DNA from: Anatilimnocola floriformis
GTDB taxonomy: Bacteria; Planctomycetota; Planctomycetia; Pirellulales; Pirellulaceae
Length of the DNA stretch: 64,000 nucleotides
NCBI RefSeq assembly: GCF_024256385.1
Contig: NZ_JAMLFW010000001.1
Coordinates: forward strand, 2,046,001 to 2,110,000
Direction: 5' to 3'
This document shows positions 57,911-64,000 of the stretch, in pieces. Position 1 is the first letter of the stretch. Each line of letters begins with the position of its first letter. Under the pieces are notes generated by a model. That model searched no databases and was not told where the DNA came from. It worked only from the letters and a program-made list of their open reading frames with translations. The translations under genes were made by a program, and so were the position numbers.

Positions 57911-58852
57911 ATGCTCCCTCGCATCATCGCCGATACGCCGCTCAATCCCGTCATCGAAGAACTGCTCGCCGGCAAGGTCGAGATTCTGCCGTGGGTCGTG
58001 GCCCTGGACGGCTCGCGCGAGCCGATCGACGGCCTTTACACCTACGGCCATCCGCAGGTCGACGGCGAAATGCTCGACCGGCTGCCGGGGTTAAAAGTCA
58101 TCAGCAACTACGGCGTGGGTGTCGATCACATCCGCCTGGCCGATGCCGCCGCGCGGGGCATTCCGGTCGGCAACACGCCGGGCATTCTCGACGGCGCGAC
58201 GGCCGATATGGGATTCACGCTACTGCTGGCTGCAGGTCGGCGACTCGTCGAGGGCGATCGCTACGCTCGCGGCGGAGAATTCACGCGTTACGATCCGGGT
58301 TACATGCTGGGTCGCGAAATCCATGGCAGTACCCTCGGCATCATCGGCATGGGACGCATCGGCCGACAAGTGGCGAAGCGAGCCCGCGCCTTCGATATGA
58401 ATGTCGTCTATCACAACCGCCGGCGCGATGAACAAGCCGAAGCGCTCTACAGCGCACGATACTTGTCCTTCATCGACCTGCTGACAACGGCTGATTACGT
58501 GATGCTTTGCTGCCCGCTCAGCGAAGAAACTCGCGGTCTCATCGGCCGCGAACAACTAGCCCTGATGAAACGGACAGCGATTCTCATCAACATCGCCCGC
58601 GGCCCGGTCGTGAATACGGCGGCCCTGACCGAAGCACTCGCAAGCCAGCAGATTTACGCGGCGGGCCTCGACGTGACCGATCCTGAGCCACTGCCGCGAG
58701 ACCATCCGCTTCTCAAGTTGAACAACGTTACCATCGCGCCGCACCTGGGGAGCGCCACCGAGCAAACTCGGCGTCAAATGGCGGAAATCTCCGTCGAAAA
58801 CCTGCTGCTGGGATTGGCCGGGGAACCGCTGAAGCACCAGGTTCTTTCGTAA
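57911..58852 (+). CDS. D-isomer-specific 2-hydroxyacid dehydrogenase
   Basis: This 313-aa protein starts at ATG 57911 (MLPRIIADTPLNP). The NAD-binding Rossmann motif is LGIIGMGRIGRQVAKRA, with basic residues after strand 2 (HNRRR), which leans to NADPH. The catalytic triad is Arg in INIARGPVVNT, Glu in DPEPLPRDHPL and His in IAPHLGSATEQTR. Glyoxylate/hydroxypyruvate reductase is the closest functional guess; the substrate is not settled by sequence. It is transcribed divergently from the PII gene. Confidence 0.9.
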   Translation: MLPRIIADTPLNPVIEELLAGKVEILPWVVALDGSREPIDGLYTYGHPQVDGEMLDRLPGLKVISNYGVGVDHIRLADAAARGIPVGNTPGILDGATADMGFTLLLAAGRRLVEGDRYARGGEFTRYDPGYMLGREIHGSTLGIIGMGRIGRQVAKRARAFDMNVVYHNRRRDEQAEALYSARYLSFIDLLTTADYVMLCCPLSEETRGLIGREQLALMKRTAILINIARGPVVNTAALTEALASQQIYAAGLDVTDPEPLPRDHPLLKLNNVTIAPHLGSATEQTRRQMAEISVENLLLGLAGEPLKHQVLS

Positions 58853-58943
58853 CAGTTATGCCAGACCCCCGCTTTGACAGAATTCCTTTCGCCACCGATA
58901 CTTCAGTGAACAGCAACTCGCCGCTTCGTGATCCAGTTCGGAC

Positions 58944-60314
58944 ATGGTCAACACCCTCTTCCTGCCCGAACTGCGCGAAATGCTCGCCGAGCGCAATGCG
59001 CACGACCTGCACGAGTTCTGCATCGCCCTCAACCCGGCCCGCCTGGCCGAATACATGGAGGGCCTCACGCCGGCCGAGGCCTGGCAGGTGGTGCAATATG
59101 CCGAGCTGAAGCTGCGGGAAGATATCTTTCTGTACTTTCAGCACGAACGGCAGATCGAGATCATCGAATCGCAGGACAGGGCCGAAGTGGCCGAGCTGCT
59201 CGCTGATCTGCCCGCTGACGATCGCGTCGACTTGCTGTACGACGTGAAGGAAGACGTCGTCGAAGAGATTCTGCCGCTGCTGCCGGCCGATGAACGCCGC
59301 GAGTTTCTCCGGCTGCGGGCTTATCCTGAAGCCTCCGCCGGCGCGATGATGACCACCGAAATGGCCATGATCGAGGAGGAGCTCTCGGTTCGCGATGCTC
59401 TCGTCGCGCTCAGCCGCGAAGCCGAGCACGTCGAGACGATTTACTACATCTACGTCGTCGACAAGGATCTGCACCTCCGCGGCGTGGTCTCTGCGCGGCA
59501 ACTTGTTTCATCGCTGGGCAAGCCTGATCTGAAAGTCTCCGATCTCATGGAGACTGACATGATCATGGTCAATGCGACCGAAAACAGCGAAGAGGTGACG
59601 CGGCTCGTCGAACGCTACGACTTGCAAGCCATTCCCGTCGTCGACAATCAACGGCGGTTGGTCGGCATTATTACGCACGACGACGTGCTCGATGCCGTGC
59701 GTCAAGAAGCGACCGACGACGCGCAGCAGATGGCCGGTATCGCGCCTCTCGAAGATAGCTACCTGCAAACCGGGCTGTTCGAACTCGCTTGGAAGCGCGG
59801 CATTTGGCTGAGCATTCTCTTCATCGCTGCTGCAGTAACCGCCACGACGCTCGATACGTACGAAGACAAGCTCAAGCAGTGGGCCTGGCTGATGATGTTC
59901 GTGCCGATGATCATGTCGAGCGGCGGCAACAGCGGCAATCAATCGGCGACGCTGATCATCACGGCCATGACGGCCGGCGGACTCGGCGTGAAAGACTGGC
60001 GACGCGTTGCGCTACGGGAGTTGTGCGTCGGGCTGATCCTTGGCAGTGTGCTCGCGGTGTTTGGGGTGCTGCTGTCGACCGTTCTCACGCTGCGCGATCC
60101 CGATGCTCATAAGCAGACGTGGTGGCCGCTGGTGATTCCGCTCACGTTAGTATTAGTCGTGACGAGCGGTGCCGTTTCTGGTTCGATGCTGCCGCTGATC
60201 TTCAAGCGTCTCGGCCTCGATCCCGCGCTGATGAGCAATCCATTTGTCGCCGGCCTGAGCGACATTCTGGGAATCGTCATCTACATGACCGTCTCGATGC
60301 TGTTGCTGCGGTAA
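58944..60314 (+). CDS. mgtE: magnesium transporter MgtE
   Basis: This 456-aa protein has the MgtE order: an N-terminal acidic helical domain (1-130, LADLPADDRVDLLYDVKED), two CBS domains (about 135-260) and five membrane helices (about 285-456) with the selectivity region MFVPMIMSSGGNSGNQSAT and NPFVAGLSDILGI. The N and CBS domains gate the pore by sensing cytoplasmic magnesium. No riboswitch was seen in the short leader. Length is normal. Confidence 0.95.
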   Translation: MVNTLFLPELREMLAERNAHDLHEFCIALNPARLAEYMEGLTPAEAWQVVQYAELKLREDIFLYFQHERQIEIIESQDRAEVAELLADLPADDRVDLLYDVKEDVVEEILPLLPADERREFLRLRAYPEASAGAMMTTEMAMIEEELSVRDALVALSREAEHVETIYYIYVVDKDLHLRGVVSARQLVSSLGKPDLKVSDLMETDMIMVNATENSEEVTRLVERYDLQAIPVVDNQRRLVGIITHDDVLDAVRQEATDDAQQMAGIAPLEDSYLQTGLFELAWKRGIWLSILFIAAAVTATTLDTYEDKLKQWAWLMMFVPMIMSSGGNSGNQSATLIITAMTAGGLGVKDWRRVALRELCVGLILGSVLAVFGVLLSTVLTLRDPDAHKQTWWPLVIPLTLVLVVTSGAVSGSMLPLIFKRLGLDPALMSNPFVAGLSDILGIVIYMTVSMLLLR

Positions 60315-60334
60315 ATCGATCCGCGTGAACGAAG

Positions 60335-60604
60335 TTGAATTACGACGACGATGACATCGACGAATATGCGGACGAAGAAGCCAATGAAGAGGATGATGTT
60401 CGCTGTGCTCGCTGCCGGAAGTGGATTCCAGCGTTCTCAACACGCTGCCCAGAGTGCGGCATGAACTTCCACGGCGAAGCGCAGGACTTCGACGAAGAAG
60501 AGCACGAATATCAGACCCGCGGTCTTCCGCTGTGGGTCATTCTCACCGCGATCGTGCTGCTGGCGCTATCCGTGATCAGCGCCTTTAATTTGCACTTTTG
60601 GTAA
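60335..60604 (+). CDS. small acidic zinc-ribbon membrane protein
   Basis: This is 89 aa. The only start in frame after the upstream TGA is TTG at 60335, so a rare start is required. It has a very acidic N-terminus (residues 1-21), a zinc ribbon (CARC...CPEC, 25-43), another acidic patch and one C-terminal helix (LWVILTAIVLLALSVISAF). The composition and clear Cys pairs make it a credible gene. It follows mgtE by 20 bp and is convergent with the PDZ gene. Function is unknown. Confidence 0.6.
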   Translation: MNYDDDDIDEYADEEANEEDDVRCARCRKWIPAFSTRCPECGMNFHGEAQDFDEEEHEYQTRGLPLWVILTAIVLLALSVISAFNLHFW

Positions 60605-60606
60605 GC

Positions 60607-62022
60607 CTATTCTTCCACCGCCACGCGCGGTTTCAACAACACATCCACCGTGTGTTCTTGGTTATTCCGGCTGTACTTCACGCTGACCTTGTCGCCCGGC
60701 TTGTGGGGGTAGACCGAGATCGTCAGGTCGCTGAAGTCGCGCACCTTATGGCCGTCGACCTCGAGGATTTCATCGCCGTCACGCAGACCTGCGTCGTGCG
60801 CGCCCGACTTGAAGAACACCGATGTCAGAATGCATGCCCCTTCCATGCCGGCGTTAATCCCTAGCATCGCCGAGCTGCGGCAGATGACAGACAACTCAGG
60901 CCGTTGTTGCCGCAGCTTGCGGAGGGCCGCGCCGGAGAATGGCGTGTCGCGCAGGTTGAGCGTGGTCAGTCGCGGCAGCGCGCCGATGTGCGGCAAGGCT
61001 TCATCGGTCAGCTTCGCTCCGTGAATCGACAGGTTGTAGATTTCCGGGATGTCCTTGAGAACGGCCAGGTCTTTGTCGCCACCGCGGAAGCTCTTATCGA
61101 GAACCAATTCCGCGTAAGCTTCGCCTTCGACCTCTTCGCCGTCGAACGCGATCGGAAACGGCGCGAAGGCCGGTTCGATCAGCGCGATGTCGTCGGCAAC
61201 TTCAAAAACCTCGGCGACCGCGGGAGCTTCTGCCAGTTCAACTTCTTCCAGCGCTGGGGGACCAGCGATTTCAATGCCCGGCAGCGGTCGCACTTCTTCG
61301 AGCGCTGGCAGGGGAACAGCATCAGGGGCGTCAGGAGCATCCGGCGGCGGCGGTATGAATTCCGGCAAAGGCAGTGGAGCCGCGGCGGGAGCAATCAACC
61401 GGCCGAGCAAACCGAGCAGCCCGCGCTTCGGCGCGGGCTCTTCTTCCGGAATCGCTTCCAGGGCAACGGCCGGCAGGATTTCGATTTCTTCTTCCACGGC
61501 GACAACCGGTCCCGCGATGAAGGCCTCGACCTCGTGAACCGGTTCGCCTTCCCAGTTGCCGGTCAGGCCACCACCGAGCGCGCGAACTTGAGCGACCGCG
61601 CGGGTGTGTTTGAATTTCTTTTGCTGAGTCTGAATGTCAGCGACCAATTTGCGGACCGCGGGCCGTTTGCTGCCGAGCTTCTGCAAAGCCGCAGCCACTT
61701 GCTGCAGCGTGGCTTCGTCGTTGGCATCGGCGATGCGTTGCAGAATCGAACCGGCCCGCGTCGAAACTTCGGTGCTCGGATCGGTCACCGCTACAGCCAG
61801 ACGCTCGATGGCGATCGGCCCGGCTTCGCTCAGCAGCTTTGAAGCATGCTCGCGAACGGAGTAAGAATCGGAGTCGAGCTCTTGCACCCAGCGGGAGATA
61901 TCCTCCGCTGGCGGGCTATTTACTGCCAGCTTTTGCTCAGCGCACACGAAGCTGCCGAGGAGGCAAGCCCCACCTGCAACCACCAGCCGCGTCGGCCACC
62001 GCAACATCGAATGATGCCGCAT
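60607..62022 (-). CDS. secreted HEAT-like / LRR-like / PDZ protein
   Basis: This 471-aa protein starts at ATG 62022 (MRHHSMLRWPTRL) and has a signal peptide (VVAGGACLLGSFVCAEQ). Residues 35-130 are HEAT-like (DSDSYSVREHASKLLSEAG). A Pro/Glu/Ala-rich linker (about 190-290, including EFIPPPPDAPDAPDAVPLP) follows. Then there is a short LRR-like part (DEALPHIGALPRLTTLNLRD) and a C-terminal PDZ (SGAHDAGLRDGDEILEVDGH). There is no protease domain, so it is probably a periplasmic or surface scaffold. Confidence 0.8.
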   Translation of the reverse strand: MRHHSMLRWPTRLVVAGGACLLGSFVCAEQKLAVNSPPAEDISRWVQELDSDSYSVREHASKLLSEAGPIAIERLAVAVTDPSTEVSTRAGSILQRIADANDEATLQQVAAALQKLGSKRPAVRKLVADIQTQQKKFKHTRAVAQVRALGGGLTGNWEGEPVHEVEAFIAGPVVAVEEEIEILPAVALEAIPEEEPAPKRGLLGLLGRLIAPAAAPLPLPEFIPPPPDAPDAPDAVPLPALEEVRPLPGIEIAGPPALEEVELAEAPAVAEVFEVADDIALIEPAFAPFPIAFDGEEVEGEAYAELVLDKSFRGGDKDLAVLKDIPEIYNLSIHGAKLTDEALPHIGALPRLTTLNLRDTPFSGAALRKLRQQRPELSVICRSSAMLGINAGMEGACILTSVFFKSGAHDAGLRDGDEILEVDGHKVRDFSDLTISVYPHKPGDKVSVKYSRNNQEHTVDVLLKPRVAVEE

Positions 62023-62689
62023 AAGATGTTCCCTACTTAAAAGCCCTGCCGCCCGCCCGGCCTCAATTCTATTACGTGTGTGGACAAAATGTCGAGCGCG
62101 ATTCGAAAAACCTGACCGGACAAACGCCACAATCAGCAGTCACTGCCTGCACAACCGGACCGCAAATCCGGCTGCGGGTTCACCGCTATCGACCTCAAAA
62201 CTCACCGCCACGCGCCCCCATCTGGCTAGCAGCCCGACTCCAAAATTTGTTCGCTGGCGAAAGTACAACAGTTGTTGCAGATTTTTGAAACCACCAAAGC
62301 GTAAGCCGCTCTAGCACTTACAAAGAAACAGCCCAAAAACTCCACAACAGTTTTACAACATCTGCGTTGTCATCTGTTGCGCAACTGTGAACTGACGAAA
62401 CTCATGCCCGGGCAATCACTTGCCGCAAACCAGCCCAGCGCAACCCCGTAATCGAAGCTACTTCGCTCACAATGCCGCACAACAATCGGTCGCACCGCAC
62501 CACAACGACTTCACCGTCTGCCAGCGATACGCCGCAAACCGACGGGCGCTTATCCGCTGCCGAAAATCAGCCCAAGCCACCATCTTGTCAAGGATCAAGA
62601 TCGCCCCCGTCGCCAGTGGTAAGTGTACCCATGTCCACACTCTAGGTCGAGCACAATTCCACGCGGATTTTGCCCAGCCGTGCGGTAGG
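62023..62689. other. long non-coding region, base composition different
   Basis: About 667 bases have no gene I would support. The stretch 62090-62640 is visibly less GC-rich than its surroundings and has many CAAC/GTTG words (for example ACAACAGTTGTTGCAGA and ACAACATCTGCGTTGTC). I saw no cluster of DnaA boxes, no terminator and no convincing RNA fold. Promoters for the genes on both sides must lie here. Confidence 0.4.
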
Positions 62690-62938
62690 ATGGCAGCCAT
62701 GGAATCACAACAGCCGAACTCTGCTCGCGTTACCGTAGCCGCGCTGGTGATCGTGCTCTTCGTCATGCCACTACTGTATGTGCTTTCCTTTGGCCCTGTA
62801 GTGGGGCTCACGCTACGCGGATACCTTCCAGAACAACCGGTCCGCGCGATTTACTATCCCATCAGGATTCTGCACGACAAAGCAGGACCGCCGATCGCCG
62901 ATCTGTTGGAGAAGTATGTGGAAATCTTCGAACCGTAA
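62690..62938 (+). CDS. small single-pass membrane protein, hypothetical
   Basis: This is 82 aa from ATG 62690 (or 79 aa from the ATG at 62699). One membrane helix covers about residues 15-37 (VAALVIVLFVMPLLYVLSFG), followed by RGYLPEQPVRAIYYPI and an acidic C-terminus. There is no paralogue in the window. I call it mainly because of codon bias and the clear helix. Confidence 0.5.
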   Translation: MAAMESQQPNSARVTVAALVIVLFVMPLLYVLSFGPVVGLTLRGYLPEQPVRAIYYPIRILHDKAGPPIADLLEKYVEIFEP

Positions 62939-63550
62939 AATCGAACGCGCAGGACGGCGAGCCGCGCCGGTTACATGCAGACCTCGCCGGCCTTTGCAGG
63001 TCTACCTCAACGGCTTGGCTGGAGCCTCGCCCTCCCGAATGATTGAGGTAATCCAGGTAATTGGCGCTATTTGTTGCCGAGCAATTCTTGCCAAGCAACG
63101 CAGCAACGTTGCCCGGGAGTTAATCAACGTACGTAGCCGCGGCGATGCGAGGCGAAGTTCCCTTCGAGCCGCATTTTCGGCCTGAAACAAGCGTTTCCGG
63201 CGGTTAGTTCGCCCGTAGTGCGCGAGTGCTCGACAGCTTCTGGCATAGTGTTTGCGAAACTGAGATCGCAACGGACGCTGAGAACGTTGCTTCGGCTGGC
63301 TCTGATCGCCAGCATTTGTGCCAGGCGGCGAAGCAATCACCCAACGGATTTGGTCGCGGGGTTCCAGCGGAGAATCGATCGGCATACGTGGCCTACCTAC
63401 AGCGCCGTCGATTCACTTGAGTGGACCTTCCTTCTCTAAGGTTCACTCCACTGCACAGTCGCAGTGAAAACTCGCTGTACTGAACTGCCAAGTGGCAGTA
63501 TCAGGATCGCAGCAACATCTTGTTTGCCTCTCCCAACGAAAGGGATTCGC
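62939..63550. other. non-coding region with a repeat copy and a hairpin
   Basis: This 612-base stretch has no supported gene. It holds one copy of the GGGAGGGCGAGGCTCC family (63011-63036) and a hairpin at about 63419-63452, where GAGTGGACCTT pairs with AAGGTTCACTC apart from one mismatch. A purine-rich AAAGGG about 8 bases before 63551 is the binding site of the next gene. Confidence 0.5.
63011..63036 (-). repeat. GGGAGGGCGAGGCTCC family repeat, distant copy
   Basis: CGGCTTGGCTGGAGCCTCGC followed by CCTCCC differs from the main copies at two bases. It lies more than 12 kb from the other copies, which shows that the family is dispersed. Confidence 0.75.
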
Positions 63551-64000
63551 ATGGGATCGTTTGGATTTTTGATCGACATGGATGGCGTGATCTACAAAGG
63601 GAAGCAGGTGGTCGAGGGAGCGAACCGCTTCATTCAAAGGCTGCTCGACGACCAGGTGCCGTTCGCCTTCCTCACGAACAACAGCCAGCGCACGCGCCGC
63701 GATGGCGTGATCAAACTAGCCCGCATGGGCATTCACGTCGATGAGAGTCACATCTTCACTTGCGCGATGGCGACCGCGCGGTTTCTCGCGGCGCAAAAGC
63801 CGGGTGGCACGGCGTTCGTGATTGGCGAAGGTGGTTTGCTGCAAGCGCTGCACAAGAATGGTTACGCGATTGTCGACGACGATCCCGATTATGTCGTGGT
63901 CGGCGAAGGTCGCACGTTCAACATGGAAATTGTCGAAGCCGCCGTGCGAATGATCCTCCGCGGCTCGAAGTTGATCGCGACCAATATCGATCCAAATTGC
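63551..64000 (+). CDS. NagD-like HAD-IIA phosphatase, 3' partial
   Basis: The frame runs from ATG 63551 to the window end (150 codons) without a stop. It starts MGSFGFLIDMDGVIYKG, with the HAD nucleophile and acid Asp in DMDGV, then FLTNNSQRT (motif II, Thr/Asn-rich) and FVIGEGGLLQAL; YVVVGEGRTFN begins the HAD-IIA cap. These are typical of NagD and p-nitrophenylphosphatase enzymes. The C-terminal Lys and Asp motifs lie outside the window. Confidence 0.9.
   Translation, partial: MGSFGFLIDMDGVIYKGKQVVEGANRFIQRLLDDQVPFAFLTNNSQRTRRDGVIKLARMGIHVDESHIFTCAMATARFLAAQKPGGTAFVIGEGGLLQALHKNGYAIVDDDPDYVVVGEGRTFNMEIVEAAVRMILRGSKLIATNIDPNC

Noticed and set aside
58853-58943. Magnesium riboswitch in the mgtE leader
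   Set aside because: The leader is only about 90 bases and shows no M-box or ykoK-like conserved core.
62540-62560. Possible DnaA box and replication origin
   Set aside because: There is one weak TTATCC-like word with no cluster, no AT-rich unwinding element and no dnaA, dnaN or parA gene nearby.

Overview
The window looks like a piece of a Planctomycetes chromosome, most likely Pirellulales (lineage is an inference from gene content). It carries several families that are concentrated in that phylum: DUF1583, the DUF1592 cytochrome-like/DUF1552 pair, a Tat-type DUF1501 protein, a secreted sulfatase, a giant secreted protein with a planctomycete 'EPLEERRVL' N-terminal signal, and an interspersed GC-rich repeat that translates as GSAGASPS / REGEAPAEP. 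Most of the DNA is GC-rich and densely coding on both strands. I saw no rRNA, tRNA or CRISPR array.

Layout. (1) 1-8000: end of a DUF1583 protein, facing an operon on the minus strand (DUF1592 -> DUF1552 -> secreted protein of unknown function). (2) 8390-21148: one 4252-aa secreted adhesin-like protein with autotransporter-type beta-strand repeats, PA14-like and LamG-like domains and C-terminal RTX calcium repeats. (3) 21330-27187: a tight five-gene plus-strand operon (EmrA-like, EmrB-like, DJ-1/PfpI, SrpA-type catalase-peroxidase, enoyl-CoA hydratase) that looks like an efflux and stress-protection unit. (4) 27223-33899: a minus-strand signalling operon: FixJ-like regulator, lone receiver, and an 1844-aa kinase/ATPase/GAF/PAS/histidine kinase. 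(5) 34115-37743: Mug glycosylase, DUF1501, WD40 propeller, zinc ribbon protein. (6) 37920-39618: an AT-richer two-gene module (soluble protein plus membrane protein, overlapping by 8 bp) of unknown function, probably acquired horizontally and the best candidate here for an undescribed system. (7) 39946-47933: sugar isomerase, caspase-like secreted peptidase with an EF-hand, sulfatase, NagB, DUF4287/DUF5655 protein, ECF sigma factor, bestrophin.

(8) 48000-51180: an accessory patch made of palindromic repeats. It holds an intact-ended IS (48161-49610, 5-bp target duplication GGCTC, 25-bp tandem end repeats, frameshifted transposase) inserted in one arm of a REP-like hairpin, followed by an HTH protein whose C-terminal third is built from captured repeats. 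(9) 51336-62022: gingipain-like peptidase, DUF3754 protein, NUDIX hydrolase, a hybrid histidine kinase with an ethylene-receptor-type sensor domain that keeps all five key ligand residues of plant ETR1, an MddA-like methanethiol methyltransferase, a lone PII protein, a 2-hydroxyacid dehydrogenase, MgtE, a small zinc-ribbon membrane protein, and a HEAT/LRR-like/PDZ secreted protein. (10) 62023-64000: mostly non-coding with one small membrane protein, then the start of a NagD-like HAD phosphatase that runs off the window.

The window is a mosaic of small operons, not one pathway. The common theme is surface and secreted biology plus signalling: two unrelated clan-CD-type cysteine peptidases, a sulfatase, a giant adhesin, two large histidine kinases and two HTH/sigma regulators. 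All functional calls rest on reading motifs by eye; no database search was run.
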